Positions 53,665 to 63,353 of a DNA stretch of 64,000 bases are shown piece after piece. Below the pieces are notes generated by a model. That model was not told the DNA's origin. It did no database searches and saw nothing but the letters and a program-made list of their open reading frames with translations. Source of the stretch: Vibrio sagamiensis NBRC 104589 (GTDB lineage Bacteria > Pseudomonadota > Gammaproteobacteria > Enterobacterales > Vibrionaceae); contig NZ_BJXJ01000019.1 of assembly GCF_007990935.1 (NCBI RefSeq), positions 22,228-86,227 on the forward strand, written 5' to 3'. How positions within the stretch are numbered: position 1 is the stretch's first letter; each line of letters opens with the position of its first letter. Made by a program: the position numbers and the translations under genes.

Positions 53665-55014
53665 TTATAAGACAACTTGAATTCCGCTTGGGTTTATCTT
53701 GTCTGCTAAGGCTTGTTTGGCGTGCTGTTCACCATGGATCAAATGGACCGCTTTGGGTGGGGTGGGTATCCCAGCGATAAACTGTAATAAGTCAGCTTGA
53801 TCGGCATGGGCCGAATAACCAGAAATGGTGTGTATTTGAGCGTTAACCTCAACGACTTGCTCATCAATGATAACCCTGGTTTGGCCGTTTTGAATGACTT
53901 GCCCAAGTGTGCCTTGCGCTTGATAGCCAGCAAACAGCACATCATTTTTACTCTCTGGCAGTAAGGCTTTGAGGTAGTTGAGGATCCTGCCACCTTGACA
54001 CATACCAGAAGCTGCAACCACCAAAGCGGCTTGTTGCGTTGAAGCAAGCCGATTGACTAGCGCCAAATGTTCTCGATGACTTTGCACGCTAATGCATTGT
54101 TCAAAAGCTAATGGGTGGCGATGACTATCGAGACGCTGCTTGGCTTCTTGCCCCCATAGCTTTTTGAAACGTCGATAGGTTTTGGTTATCTTATTCGCCA
54201 GCGGTGAGTCCAAAATGACAGGCAGTTGAGCTGAGAGCTTGCGCTGGTGGATAAGTTGTTCGATATCAAACAGCAACTCTTGTGTTCGGCCGACGCTGAA
54301 AGCTGGGATCATAATGACGCCGCCATCGGCAAGAGCATGGTCAATAATACGGTTTAAGCGTTGAATGCGTGTGGCGATTGCTTGGTGTTGCTTGTTGCCA
54401 TAGGTCGATTCGATAAAGAGATAATCGGCTCGCACAGGAGAAACTGGATCGGGCAGAAGAGGTGTATCACACGGGCCAAGATCGCCAGAAAAAACCACCA
54501 CCTCATTGTTGGCCAGTTTGCATTCCACATAGGCTGAGCCAAGAATGTGCCCGGCATGCTGAAAGCGCAAATAGGTTTGCTGGCCAAGTGGGATCCATTG
54601 CTGGTAGCGACAGGGTTTAAGGCGTTTTTTAATTAAGCTGAGCACCTGTTGGCGCCGGGCAGTGTTTAAACCAAGCTGCAGTTTCAGCCCATCATCAAGC
54701 ATTAATGGCACTAATTCGGCAGTGGCCTGAGTGCAATAGATAGGACCTTTGAATCCAGCGGCAAGTAACCAAGGTAAACGGCCAATGTGATCGATATGAG
54801 CGTGGGTCAGCACTAAGGCTTGAACGGATTTAAGCGAAAATTCAATTTCTAACGAAGGTTTACGTCCTGCAAAATGTAAGTCTTTACCTTGAAACAGTCC
54901 GCAGTCAATTAAGATGCTGCCGTGCGGTACTTTGAGTTCATGACAGGAGCCCGTCACGGTATCTTTGCCGCCGTGATGAATTACACTGGCCGTGTCTGAA
55001 AGTTGAGTCGTCAT
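53665..55014 (-). CDS. Metallo-beta-lactamase-fold RNase/exonuclease (Rjg-type)
   Basis: A 449-residue protein of the beta-CASP/MBL RNA-processing family. The metal motif LTHAHIDHIGRLP (HxHxDH) is near residue 70, AGHILGSAYVE near 155 and FSGDLG near 175; the beta-CASP and RMMBL parts follow (IPAFSVGRTQELL, VAASGMCQGGRI, ISGYSAHADQADLL and HLIHGEQ). Family members process RNA or degrade it 3' to 5' or endonucleolytically. In V. parahaemolyticus a gene called rjg of this type marks the right end of the capsule locus opposite gmhD (hldD), which agrees with its position here. Confidence 0.9.
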   Translation of the reverse strand: MTTQLSDTASVIHHGGKDTVTGSCHELKVPHGSILIDCGLFQGKDLHFAGRKPSLEIEFSLKSVQALVLTHAHIDHIGRLPWLLAAGFKGPIYCTQATAELVPLMLDDGLKLQLGLNTARRQQVLSLIKKRLKPCRYQQWIPLGQQTYLRFQHAGHILGSAYVECKLANNEVVVFSGDLGPCDTPLLPDPVSPVRADYLFIESTYGNKQHQAIATRIQRLNRIIDHALADGGVIMIPAFSVGRTQELLFDIEQLIHQRKLSAQLPVILDSPLANKITKTYRRFKKLWGQEAKQRLDSHRHPLAFEQCISVQSHREHLALVNRLASTQQAALVVAASGMCQGGRILNYLKALLPESKNDVLFAGYQAQGTLGQVIQNGQTRVIIDEQVVEVNAQIHTISGYSAHADQADLLQFIAGIPTPPKAVHLIHGEQHAKQALADKINPSGIQVVL

Positions 55015-55190
55015 ACTGATTGCTCCTCCTTGAGCAAGCGTATTAAGCTCTTGTATCTGAAGAGCGAAGTAGAGCAGCTTAGTGATTATATTGCTTGGAA
55101 TAAAGTTGACTTAATTGAAGTGCGATGAAGGGCGGTTTTTAGAATAGAGAATAGAAAGTAGGATGGTGACAGTATTCTGGGTTTGAATAT

Positions 55191-55218
55191 AAAAAAGGGA
55201 TGCTTCGTGCATCCCTTT
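55191..55218 (-). terminator. Rho-independent terminator of tpiA
   Basis: Perfect stem AAAGGGATGC / GCATCCCTTT with a five-base loop; read leftward it is followed by a run of T. It lies about 50 bases beyond the tpiA stop. Confidence 0.9.
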
Positions 55219-55265
55219 AGAACAGATTACTTAAACCTCAGAGGTGAAAGTAAGATAAAGCACCA

Positions 55266-56036
55266 TTATGCTTTAGCGGCCGCCGCCGCTTTAGCGATTG
55301 CTACGAAGCTTTTCGCATCAAGAGATGCACCACCAACTAACGCACCATCGATGTCTGGTTGTGAGAAGTAAGCTTCTGCATTTTCTGGCTTAACAGAACC
55401 ACCGTATTGAATGATCACTTGCTCTGCTACTGCTTTGTCTTTCTCTGCGATAAGTGCACGGATAGACGCGTGAATACGTTGTGCGTCTTCAGCAGTTGCT
55501 GCTTTACCAGTACCGATAGCCCAGATTGGTTCGTAAGCGATGATGGCACCGTTTAACGCTTCAACACCGTAAGTGTCGATAACGGCATTGATTTGACGTG
55601 CACATACGGCTTCAGTTTCGCCCGCTTCGTTTTGTGCTTCAGATTCACCGATACAGAAAACAGGTGTTAGGCCATTTTCTTTTAGGAAGTTGAATTTCTT
55701 CGCGACGAACTCATCTGATTCGTTGTGGTATTCACGACGCTCAGAGTGGCCAATGATGATGTGAGAAGCGCCGAAGTCTTTCAGCATCTCTGGAGACATA
55801 TCACCAGTAAATGCACCGCTGTTGTGCAAGTCAGTGTTCTGTGCACCTAGGATAACTTTGTTACCGCCTTCCGCGATAACGCACTCAGCTAGACCGATGT
55901 AAAGAGCTGGTGGAGCAACGGCTACGTCAACACCTTCAACGCCTTCAAGTTCAGCGTTAATACCCGCTAGTAGCTCAGTGACCATTGCTTTGCTACCGTT
56001 TAGTTTCCAGTTACCCATCACTACAGGACGACGCAT
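55266..56036 (-). CDS. tpiA: Triosephosphate isomerase
   Basis: Glycolytic interconversion of dihydroxyacetone phosphate and glyceraldehyde 3-phosphate. From ATG 56036 the protein is 256 residues ([14 protein letters not shown], with the substrate-binding Asn and Lys); a start at 56072 would add 12 unrelated residues, and AAGGGAGATATTCCT before 56036 supports the shorter form. [11 protein letters not shown] contains the electrophile His, [11 protein letters not shown] the catalytic Glu, and [10 protein letters not shown] the phosphate loop. The Ala-rich C terminus (AKAAAAAKA) is typical of vibrio TpiA. Confidence 0.97.
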   Translation of the reverse strand: MRRPVVMGNWKLNGSKAMVTELLAGINAELEGVEGVDVAVAPPALYIGLAECVIAEGGNKVILGAQNTDLHNSGAFTGDMSPEMLKDFGASHIIIGHSERREYHNESDEFVAKKFNFLKENGLTPVFCIGESEAQNEAGETEAVCARQINAVIDTYGVEALNGAIIAYEPIWAIGTGKAATAEDAQRIHASIRALIAEKDKAVAEQVIIQYGGSVKPENAEAYFSQPDIDGALVGGASLDAKSFVAIAKAAAAAKA

Positions 56037-56353
56037 AGGAATATCTCCCTTCTCTTCTATGTATAAAGTCAATTGATGTAAAAAATCTACGTAGGAATAT
56101 AACAGAATAATGCCTGCAGATCATGATTGGCGTCATGTCTTGTTTATCTGAGTTGGCCTAAGTGACTCGTGTTTATTTATCTTAAATCATGTTCATCATG
56201 ACTTATAAAAGGGAAGTCTTATCAGACTCTTTTTAAAAGTTAGCTATTTGTCTAAGAATACAACAGGTTAAAACATTAATATGTGTTTTATGTTCTACGA
56301 TACGCTCTGAGTAAGGGGAGTTTGCTCAGGAGTCAATCAAATAAGGAAATAAA
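56037..56353. other. 317-base divergent intergenic region
   Basis: Lies between tpiA and the CHMI-like gene; AT-rich, no frame or strong motif. It must hold the tpiA promoter, but I see no unambiguous consensus. Confidence 0.5.
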
Positions 56354-56704
56354 ATGCCAAACTTAGTTTTAGAATATTCTAACTCGGTTGAGGAGCAAGT
56401 GAATGTGCGAGGCTTACTCGAGGACTTACATAAAGTCGCTTTAGACAGCGGTTTATTTGAGTTGTCGTCAGTTAAGTCACGGACTTTACGTTGCCACAAT
56501 TGGTTAGTTGGTGTGCAAGAAGACAGTGTTGATTTTATCCACATCAACTTTGACTTATTGGTAGGACGAACACCAGAACAAAAACGAGCGTTATCACGTG
56601 CGTTGATGACAGTACTACAAGAGTCTGCAACTCATATTCATAGCTTGACGGTCAATATAAGGGATATGGACATCGATAGCTTTCAGAAAGTAGTGAGAGG
56701 ATAG
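56354..56704 (+). CDS. 5-carboxymethyl-2-hydroxymuconate isomerase-like protein (tautomerase superfamily)
   Basis: A 116-residue protein beginning MPNLVLEYSNSVEE, so Pro2 becomes the N-terminal catalytic proline after Met removal, as in CHMI tautomerases. HNWLVGVQEDSVDFIHINF and GRTPEQKRALSRALM match the family. CHMI acts in homoprotocatechuate breakdown, but no other pathway genes are nearby, so the in vivo substrate may differ. GGAAATAAA precedes the ATG. Monocistronic, divergent from tpiA. Confidence 0.82.
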   Translation: MPNLVLEYSNSVEEQVNVRGLLEDLHKVALDSGLFELSSVKSRTLRCHNWLVGVQEDSVDFIHINFDLLVGRTPEQKRALSRALMTVLQESATHIHSLTVNIRDMDIDSFQKVVRG

Positions 56705-56798
56705 TTTTTAGATTTATATTTCTTTGGTTAATATGTTTCTTTTGCTCTTTTTTTTAGCCTCCGCTAATCTAGAGCTTTCTAAATCAGAGTAAAAATAC

Positions 56799-57221
56799 AT
56801 GTCGATTCAAGCGTTACTATTTTCTTTTCAAGGGCGTATTGGCCGTAAAACTTATTGGCTATGGAATGCATTCTACTACCTTGCGATCATCGGCTTGACG
56901 ATCAGCATGAGTAAGTTGTTTCCTGGTTATGTTCAGATTTTGCTGCCAGTATGTTTATTGTTGCTAATGTTGCCTGATTTAGCAATTACAACAAAACGTT
57001 GGCATGACCGTGGTAAGTCAGCCTATTGGTTACTTCTTAATATTCCTTTGGTTGTTGGTCGTTTAGCTTCCCCAATGGGATCCAACTCTTTTTTAGAGCC
57101 TGAGGCTTCAACAATATTGTCGACTTCTCTTGCGTTGATTTGTGGAGTGTGGATTTTGGTTGAGTGTGGCTTTATGAAAGGAATATCAGGCGATAATCAG
57201 TATGGACCTGAGCCGAAGTAG
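56799..57221 (+). CDS. DUF805 family membrane protein
   Basis: A 140-residue protein with about four hydrophobic helices. FSFQGRIGRKTYWLWNAFYYLAI at the N terminus and ITTKRWHDRGKSAYW in the loop are DUF805 hallmarks; the C terminus ends GDNQYGPEPK, also typical. Function unknown. It stands alone, 94 bases after the CHMI-like gene, convergent with the DUF3135 gene; a CTAG-rich repeat fills the gap. Confidence 0.87.
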   Translation: MSIQALLFSFQGRIGRKTYWLWNAFYYLAIIGLTISMSKLFPGYVQILLPVCLLLLMLPDLAITTKRWHDRGKSAYWLLLNIPLVVGRLASPMGSNSFLEPEASTILSTSLALICGVWILVECGFMKGISGDNQYGPEPK

Positions 57222-57235
57222 CCCAAAAGAGAAGG

Positions 57236-57272
57236 AGCTAGGTTCTAGAGTCTAGGACCTAATTACCTAGGC
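57236..57272. repeat. CTAG-rich repeat between convergent DUF805 and DUF3135 genes
   Basis: GAGCTAGGTTCTAGAGTCTAGGACC plus ACCTAGG, with four CTAG tetramers. It reaches into the 3' end of the DUF3135 gene, whose last codons and stop (CCT AGG TAA) lie in the CCTAGG motif. Confidence 0.8.
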
Positions 57273-57586
57273 TGAAACCCCTTCAACTCAATAATTTCTG
57301 CTTGTTGATCAAAATGCGTTTCACCCATCAGGGCTTCTCTGAATTTGACTATTTGTTTACTCAGTTCGTTCATTAACACGATATTGGTATGGTTGGGGTT
57401 TTTGCAGTGGTTGATCACCTGATCAATGTGGTTTTGCTGCGCTCGGAGCCTTGGCTGCATTCTTTCTGAGGCACCAGCAATGACTTTATTAGCCATATCT
57501 TGACGAAACTGTTCAAACGCGACGGGATCTTGTTCGGCCATCTTGACCAGTTCATCAAAGCAGGGCAGTTGAATCGATTCTGACAT
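57263..57586 (-). CDS. DUF3135 domain protein
   Basis: A 107-residue soluble protein (MSESIQLPCFDELVKMAEQD start) with a predominantly helical composition, resembling the DUF3135 family of vibrios and relatives. ATG 57586 is preferred because GGAG lies eight bases before it. The final residues Pro-Arg are encoded within a CTAG-rich repeat. Function unknown; single-gene unit. Confidence 0.8.
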   Translation of the reverse strand: MSESIQLPCFDELVKMAEQDPVAFEQFRQDMANKVIAGASERMQPRLRAQQNHIDQVINHCKNPNHTNIVLMNELSKQIVKFREALMGETHFDQQAEIIELKGFQPR

Positions 57587-57684
57587 AGCACGCTCCAATT
57601 AATAGAATAATCAATTAAAGCGTAATCCAATCCAAGCTCAGTAAAGTAAGGGATCGAATTTGTCTCACCAATAAGAATTTGATA

Positions 57685-58299
57685 TCAGGTAAAGATGCGG
57701 TACACGCAACGTCGCTGACCATGAATAATGTGTTCTGTACGCTCTATTCTGGTTTCTTTACCTAGTAGGGTTTGAAATACGTTCAGCTCTGATTGGCATA
57801 AGCTGGGACAACGCGTGGCAGCTTTACAAATCGGGCAATGATTCTCGATCAAAATAAAACCTTCGCTATCTTGCTCCAGTTCAGCCATATAGCCCTCTTG
57901 CTCACGCAGTAGTACCAAAGCTTTGAGTTTGTCTGCTAAAGTGGCGCAATCTTTCAAATGTTGCTGGTAGCTATGAAGCGTGCGCTTTTCTCGTTCGTGA
58001 ACCACTTTATTTAAGCCTTCTTTCCCAAATACTTGTTCAACGACATCGATAAATTGAATCGTTAGCTCACCATGACAGTCAGCGAACTGCTCGTGGCCTT
58101 TTTGTGTTAGTGACCAGTGGCGGGTCGGTCGTCCTACTTTTACTTTTATATCGTTAATAGAAAGAAGTCCATCGTCTTGTAATGCTTGGAGGTGTTGGCG
58201 AGCGCCCATACTCGTCATGTTAAGTTCTGAAGAGAGATGTTTTGCTGTGACGCTTCCATCTCGCTTAACGATTTGCAAAATTTTATCAACGCTCTTCAT
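57685..58299 (-). CDS. HTH regulator with C-terminal cysteine cluster (SufR/ArsR-like)
   Basis: A 204-residue regulator starting MKSVDKILQIVKRDGSVTAK; GTGGGT precedes ATG 58299, and an upstream start at 58365 would add 22 residues. The winged HTH (LSSELNMTSMGARQHLQALQ, about 20-40, then GRPTRHWSLTQKG) is followed by a coiled region. The C-terminal cluster CPICKAATRCPSLC could bind an Fe-S cluster or metal, as in the SufR group. No suf or metal genes are adjacent, so targets are unknown. Confidence 0.8.
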   Translation of the reverse strand: MKSVDKILQIVKRDGSVTAKHLSSELNMTSMGARQHLQALQDDGLLSINDIKVKVGRPTRHWSLTQKGHEQFADCHGELTIQFIDVVEQVFGKEGLNKVVHEREKRTLHSYQQHLKDCATLADKLKALVLLREQEGYMAELEQDSEGFILIENHCPICKAATRCPSLCQSELNVFQTLLGKETRIERTEHIIHGQRRCVYRIFT

Positions 58300-58494
58300 A
58301 TACCCACCACTTTTGTAACATGACTCATTATGCGGGATAGGGAAGGTATACTCAAGCCATGACATATACAGCGATGGGTGGGTGACTCAATGATTTCTTA
58401 TGTTAAGTGACTTGAGTGAAAGTTGATGGTTATTTTTCTTAGATATGACAAATTTTCTAAAGTATTTAGGTTTCTCAAGTGTTGTAGATGTTCT

Positions 58495-58526
58495 AAAAAC
58501 ACAACACCCGCCGAAGCGGGTGTTGT
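58495..58526 (-). terminator. Rho-independent terminator of zapB
   Basis: Perfect 11-bp stem ACAACACCCGC / GCGGGTGTTGT with a four-base loop; read leftward it is followed by GTTTTTAG. It lies 24 bases beyond the zapB stop. Confidence 0.93.
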
Positions 58527-58549
58527 CTATTCTGAATCTACAAGAAAAA

Positions 58550-58792
58550 TTATTCCACTTCATCCATTTTGCCAAGCAGGGCACGAATGCGCTCTTGCCA
58601 CTGAGCGTGCTCTTGCTGAGTTTGATGTGACTTCTGTTCAAGCTCTTCATGTTGAGAACGAAGATTATTCGCTTCTGTTTCAAGCTTCACTTTATCTTCT
58701 TTTAACTCTTCAATTTCCATCTGAAGAAGAGTGATTGTGTCAACAGCAGTTTGAATTTTCGCTTCTAGTTGTTCTAGTACTTCAAAAGACAT
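58550..58792 (-). CDS. zapB: Cell division protein ZapB
   Basis: An 80-residue coiled-coil protein ([20 protein letters not shown] and heptad-rich Glu/Gln/Lys throughout), the same length as E. coli ZapB (81). It associates with the FtsZ ring through ZapA and links it to the chromosome terminus via MatP. Location between rraA/glpX and the cell-division-linked neighbourhood is conserved with E. coli. Divergent from glpX and followed by a strong terminator. Confidence 0.93.
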   Translation of the reverse strand: MSFEVLEQLEAKIQTAVDTITLLQMEIEELKEDKVKLETEANNLRSQHEELEQKSHQTQQEHAQWQERIRALLGKMDEVE

Positions 58793-59133
58793 CTTGGCCT
58801 ACCTATTTTATTCCATTGGGACGATACGCAGCATTCGCGTGCACCTTACCTATGAGTTCATTCTACTCAGCGTAGCGATGAGAAACACCCACTATATTCG
58901 ATATTTTGCATCATTTGATTAAAAAATCAGCGCAATCTCACTAAACGTTGATTTTTATCGATAACAAAATCTGTTGTAGTCAGTGTTTTTTACTCACTAG
59001 ACTAAAAAATCATCTAAGTATTGATCGAATGCAATTTAGTTAAAGTAAACGCTTTTCAAAACGCAAACGTTTAACTGGCATTGTGTTAGAATGGTCGCGC
59101 AAATTTTCTTCCTTTTATTTTGTTGGAGACATC
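58793..59133. other. 341-base zapB/glpX divergent region
   Basis: Noncoding. Contains the LacI-family operator-like site at 59061-59076 near glpX and AT-rich DNA toward zapB; no frame of note. Confidence 0.55.
59061..59076 (+). promoter_or_regulatory. Candidate PurR/LacI-family operator upstream of glpX
   Basis: ACGCAAACGTTTAACT matches the PurR box ANGCAANCGNTTNCNT at all but one defined position and contains the palindrome AAACGTTT. It overlaps the -35 region of a putative promoter with -10 TAGAAT at 59087-59092. Which LacI-family regulator binds is not known. Confidence 0.5.
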
Positions 59134-60141
59134 ATGAAACGTGATTTAGCAATGGCATTTTCCCGTGTGACAGAAGGAGCGGCATTAGCCGGCTACAAGT
59201 GGCTGGGCCGTGGAGATAAAAATGCGGCAGATGGAGCCGCGGTAGAAGTTATGCGCACCTTGCTAAATAAAACTGAAATCAGCGGTGAAATCGTTATTGG
59301 TGAAGGCGAAATTGATGATGCTCCGATGCTGTACATTGGCGAGCAAGTTGGAATGGGCGGGGATGAAGTTGATATCGCAGTGGATCCAATAGAAGGCACT
59401 CGCATGACTGCAATGGGTCAGTCTAATGCTCTTGCTGTACTTGCTGCTGGCGAAAAAGGTAGCTTTTTAACTGCGCCAGATATGTACATGGAAAAACTTG
59501 TCGTTGGGCCGGGTGCGAAGGGAGTGATTGACTTAAATCAGCCATTAAAGGTTAATCTTAACAATATTGCTCAGGCATTGAATAAGTCGTTGGATACTTT
59601 GGTCGTGATCACGTTAGCTAAACCTCGTCATGATGCTGTAATTGCCGAAATGCAAGCGATGGGTGTGCGAGTTTTTGCGGTGCCTGATGGTGATGTCGCG
59701 GCATCGATTCTTACTTGTATGCCGGATAGCGAAGTGGATGTGATGTACTGTGTAGGTGGCGCTCCGGAAGGGGTAGTGTCTGCTGCGGTTATTCGTGCGC
59801 TAGATGGGGATATGCATGGTCGATTGCTTCCTCGTCATGAGGTGAAAGGCGATAGCGAAGAAAACCGTATTCATGGTGCAGAAGAGTTAAAACGTTGTCA
59901 GCAGATGGGCGTATCCGCCAATGTAGTACTCAAAATGGAAGATATGGCACGCAGCGATAATGTCATTTTTTCAGCAACAGGTATTACTAAAGGCGATTTG
60001 CTCGAGGGTATTTCTCGTCAAGGCAATGTCGCAACAACAGAAACTTTATTGATTCGTGGTCGTTGTCGTACGATCCGCCGGATCAAGTCGACGCACTACT
60101 TAGAACGCAAAGACTCAGAAATTCGCGACATTATTTTGTAA
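59134..60141 (+). CDS. glpX: Fructose-1,6-bisphosphatase class II
   Basis: Gluconeogenic phosphatase releasing phosphate from fructose 1,6-bisphosphate. From ATG 59134, preceded by GGAG, it has 335 residues, as E. coli GlpX (336). MKRDLAMAFSRVTEGAALAG, GDKNAADGAAVEVMR, IGEGEIDDAPMLY, DIAVDPIEGTRMTAMG and YCVGGAPEGVVSAA are conserved, including the metal-binding Asp/Glu. Single gene here: glpF and glpK are not adjacent, unlike E. coli. A LacI-family operator-like sequence lies upstream. Confidence 0.96.
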   Translation: MKRDLAMAFSRVTEGAALAGYKWLGRGDKNAADGAAVEVMRTLLNKTEISGEIVIGEGEIDDAPMLYIGEQVGMGGDEVDIAVDPIEGTRMTAMGQSNALAVLAAGEKGSFLTAPDMYMEKLVVGPGAKGVIDLNQPLKVNLNNIAQALNKSLDTLVVITLAKPRHDAVIAEMQAMGVRVFAVPDGDVAASILTCMPDSEVDVMYCVGGAPEGVVSAAVIRALDGDMHGRLLPRHEVKGDSEENRIHGAEELKRCQQMGVSANVVLKMEDMARSDNVIFSATGITKGDLLEGISRQGNVATTETLLIRGRCRTIRRIKSTHYLERKDSEIRDIIL

Positions 60142-60328
60142 CACAACTTGAGTGTTAAATAACATTACTATCCTCAAGTATGTCCATTTACTCAACTGCA
60201 TTAGTACGTGAGTAAGCTAAGGATAATAGGGATACTCAGCCTTACAAGGAGAGTATCTCTGATATCAATGAATTACAAACTGAACTCACCAGTAAGTATT
60301 ATGTGATCTTCGATGCTTTCGGAGGCGG

Positions 60329-60826
60329 TTAATCCAACTCAAGATCTATGTTGAGTGGTTCTGGTGAGAGAATAATACCAGTACTGTCGGCGTAGATATG
60401 ATCTTCTGGTAAAAAGCTCACGCCACCGAAATTGACTGGGACATCGACTTCACCTATACCTTGGCATGCTGCGCCAACTGGGATCGATGCCAAAGCTTGA
60501 ATGCCGAGATTCATGTCTTCAAGTACATCCACTTCTCTTACGCATCCATAGACGATAACCCCTTCCCATTCATTTTCTTCAGCCAGAGCTGCAATTTCTG
60601 CATCAATAAGCGCTCTTCGTAGAGAGCCACCGCCGTCAATGAGTAATACTCTACCCATACCGTCTTGTTCTAGAGTTTCGCGAATCAGTGCGTTGTCTTC
60701 AAAACATTTGATAGTGACTACCTGACCTGAAAATGAAGCTCGGCCTCCGAAGTTGCTGAACATAGGCTCAACAACATCGACTTGGTCAAGGTAAATATCA
60801 CAAAGTGCTGAGGTATTGTATTCCAT
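60329..60826 (-). CDS. rraA: Regulator of ribonuclease activity A
   Basis: A 165-residue protein that in E. coli binds RNase E and inhibits its activity (161 residues). [55 protein letters not shown] and [16 protein letters not shown] are conserved. Transcribed leftward after menA with a 74-base gap, the same order as E. coli hslVU-menA-rraA-zapB. An intact aldolase-like fold is expected but no catalytic role is implied. Confidence 0.95.
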   Translation of the reverse strand: MEYNTSALCDIYLDQVDVVEPMFSNFGGRASFSGQVVTIKCFEDNALIRETLEQDGMGRVLLIDGGGSLRRALIDAEIAALAEENEWEGVIVYGCVREVDVLEDMNLGIQALASIPVGAACQGIGEVDVPVNFGGVSFLPEDHIYADSTGIILSPEPLNIDLELD

Positions 60827-60900
60827 AGCGTGCCTTCCAAATAGATACTATTGTCTTTGAGTATATCTAGCCATTAAGTCAATGCAATGACAATTCATGT

Positions 60901-61842
60901 TTATCTCATTAGAGTTTGTATGATAACGATAATCGCAAATAGTCCATTAGTGATTAAAGCGCACTTCACAATGGTCGGCATCATTGGGGCAAATTCGACA
61001 GGCTGTTTCGCTCGCCAGACAACAAGGGCATGACAAGAGACGACATAAATACTGATCAAAAATGGCAAATTAACCCACAATGGGCTGTTAAATTTAATTA
61101 AAGCAATGGTAAACACCAGTAGCGCGATACTCAGTAGAAATAGGTGGTAGTATTTGGCTTTGTTCTGACCAAGTCGTACAGCCATAGTACGTTTTCCACA
61201 AGCTCGGTCATTTTCAATATCACGCATATTGTTGATATTGAGAACTGCTACAGCGAATAAGCCACAGCCTATTGCTGGTAAAATGAGTGATGGATCTAGA
61301 TGGCCAGTGTGCAGAAAATAAGTTCCTGCTACACCGAGTAAACCGAAGAAAATAAACACTGAAATATCACCTAGGCCCACATAACCATAAGGTCTTTTCC
61401 CCATGGTATAAGTGATCGAAGCTAGAATGGCAGTAATACCCAACCCAATAAAGGCCACGATGCTTTCAAAGCTATCTAATGCATAAAGAACTAAGGTAAG
61501 TCCCGATATGATGGTAAGTATAATATTGAAAGTGATAGCATACTGCATTTGTTGGGAGGTAATCGCTCCTGATTGCATGGCACGTAAAGGGCCAATACGT
61601 TGTTCGTTATCCGTACCTTTTTGTGTATCGCCATAGTCGTTGGCTAAGTTGGAGAGGACTTGTAATAGTGTGGCAGTAATAAAAGCCATTACGGCAATGA
61701 CGATTGAATATTGCCCATTCGCGTAGGCTAAGACGCTACCGGTTAAAATGGATACGAGAGCGAGTGGTAAAGTTTTTGGACGGGCGGCATCTAGCCAGAT
61801 AGATAATGCGTGTTTCATGGTATTACTGTGCAGAGAACTCAT
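60901..61842 (-). CDS. menA: 1,4-dihydroxy-2-naphthoate octaprenyltransferase
   Basis: UbiA-family membrane prenyltransferase of menaquinone synthesis; about 313 residues with eight or nine helices. ARPKTLPLALVSILTGS near the N terminus, the first Asp-rich motif NLANDYGDTQKGTDN and the second INNMRDIENDRACGKRTM bind prenyl diphosphate through Mg2+. An in-frame ATG at 61818 is an equally possible start because neither has a clear ribosome site. Conserved order hslV-hslU-menA-rraA as in E. coli. Confidence 0.95.
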   Translation of the reverse strand: MSSLHSNTMKHALSIWLDAARPKTLPLALVSILTGSVLAYANGQYSIVIAVMAFITATLLQVLSNLANDYGDTQKGTDNEQRIGPLRAMQSGAITSQQMQYAITFNIILTIISGLTLVLYALDSFESIVAFIGLGITAILASITYTMGKRPYGYVGLGDISVFIFFGLLGVAGTYFLHTGHLDPSLILPAIGCGLFAVAVLNINNMRDIENDRACGKRTMAVRLGQNKAKYYHLFLLSIALLVFTIALIKFNSPLWVNLPFLISIYVVSCHALVVWRAKQPVEFAPMMPTIVKCALITNGLFAIIVIIQTLMR

Positions 61843-61954
61843 ACAACCAGTATAAACATATCAAGATAACTGTGCTATTGATCTCAAACAAGCAAACTAT
61901 TGGTTGTGTTTTTTGATATTTGTATGATGCATTTTAATTATGCACAGTTAAGAC

Positions 61955-61990
61955 ATAAAAAGAGCTGGGTTAAGTTGCCCAGCTCTTGGT
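61955..61990 (-). terminator. Rho-independent terminator of hslVU
   Basis: Ten-base stem AAGAGCTGGG / CCCAGCTCTT with an eight-base loop; read leftward the 3' arm is followed by TTTTTATG. It is just beyond the hslU stop. Confidence 0.92.
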
Positions 61991-61998
61991 TGTCAATG

Positions 61999-63330
61999 TT
62001 ACAGAATAAAGCGACTTAGATCTTCATTCTCAACGGTATCACCGAGACGTTCTTGAACGTAAGCTGCATCAATCACAAATTTAGCTCCCGATTGTTCTGC
62101 AGCATCGTAAGAAATCTCATCCATCAAGCGTTCCATGACGGTATGAAGACGACGGGCGCCAATATTTTCAGTGGTTTCGTTGACCGTCCAAGCGGCGTCT
62201 GCAATTTGGCAAATACCATCTTCGGTAAACTCAATATTGACATTCTCAGTTTGCATCAAAGCAGTGTATTGCTCTGTTAATGACGCTTTAGGTTCAGTAA
62301 GAATGCGTTTGAAGTCATTGCTTGTTAGTGCTTCTAGTTCAACACGGATAGGCAGACGACCTTGCAGCTCAGGAATGAGATCCGAAGGCTTGGCGACTTG
62401 GAAAGCCCCTGACGTTACAAATAGGATATGATCGGTTTTAACCATACCGTGTTTGGTTGAGACGGTGCTGCCTTCAATAAGAGGCAACAGGTCACGTTGT
62501 ACGCCTTCGCGAGACACATCAGGGCCAGAGCTTTCACCGCGCTTACAGATTTTGTCGATTTCATCAATGAACACAATGCCGTTGTTCTCTACATTGAAGA
62601 TCGCTGACTCTTTTAACTCTTCTTGATTAACCAGCTTAGCTGCTTCTTCTTCTGCCAACGCTTTCATTGCGTCTTTGATTTTTAGTTTGCGTTTCTTCTT
62701 GGTATCACCCGCTAGGTTTTGGAACATGCCCTGTAGCTGGTTAGTCATTTCTTCCATGCCTGGAGGCGCCATGATCTCCACACCCATTTGTGGAGCCGCT
62801 ACATCGATTTCGATTTCTTTATCGTCTAACTGGCCTTCACGTAGTTTTTTACGAAAAGTTTGGCGAGTGCTAGATGATTCTTCTTTTTCTTCACTTTGAC
62901 CCCAAGCATCACGAGCTGGTGGCAGCAAGGCATCAAGTACTCGCTCTTCGGCTTGTTCTTCGGCTCGGAATTTTACTTTTTCCATTGCTTGTTGATGAGT
63001 CATTTTTACAGCGACATCAGTAAGATCGCGGATGATGGTTTCGACTTCTTTACCAACATAGCCAACTTCAGTGAATTTGGTTGCTTCTACCTTGATAAAA
63101 GGAGCATTGGCCAGTTTAGCTAGACGGCGTGCAATTTCGGTTTTACCTACACCTGTTGGGCCGATCATCAGAATGTTTTTTGGTGTGACTTCTGATCGTA
63201 AGCTCTCATCTAGTTGCATTCGTCGCCAGCGGTTACGGAGGGCAATCGCAACAGAACGCTTGGCTTTGTCTTGACCGATGATATGACGGTTCAGTTCGTG
63301 AACAATTTCGCGAGGGGTCATTTCAGACAT
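61999..63330 (-). CDS. hslU: ATP-dependent protease ATPase subunit HslU
   Basis: AAA+ unfoldase of the HslVU (ClpYQ) protease; 443 residues, as in E. coli. [20 protein letters not shown] begins the protein; Walker [12 protein letters not shown] is near residue 58, the I-domain spans about 110-240, Walker [12 protein letters not shown] is near 255, and [14 protein letters not shown] is sensor 2. The C terminus EDLSRFIL inserts into HslV. It follows hslV with a 23-base gap and has its own terminator. Confidence 0.97.
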   Translation of the reverse strand: MSEMTPREIVHELNRHIIGQDKAKRSVAIALRNRWRRMQLDESLRSEVTPKNILMIGPTGVGKTEIARRLAKLANAPFIKVEATKFTEVGYVGKEVETIIRDLTDVAVKMTHQQAMEKVKFRAEEQAEERVLDALLPPARDAWGQSEEKEESSSTRQTFRKKLREGQLDDKEIEIDVAAPQMGVEIMAPPGMEEMTNQLQGMFQNLAGDTKKKRKLKIKDAMKALAEEEAAKLVNQEELKESAIFNVENNGIVFIDEIDKICKRGESSGPDVSREGVQRDLLPLIEGSTVSTKHGMVKTDHILFVTSGAFQVAKPSDLIPELQGRLPIRVELEALTSNDFKRILTEPKASLTEQYTALMQTENVNIEFTEDGICQIADAAWTVNETTENIGARRLHTVMERLMDEISYDAAEQSGAKFVIDAAYVQERLGDTVENEDLSRFIL

Positions 63331-63353
63331 ATTCTTTCCTTACTTCGTTACGA

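Noticed and set aside
60230..60256. GATACTC..GAGTATC inverted repeat after glpX as terminator
   Set aside because: AT-rich weak stem, no following T tract; too uncertain to list.
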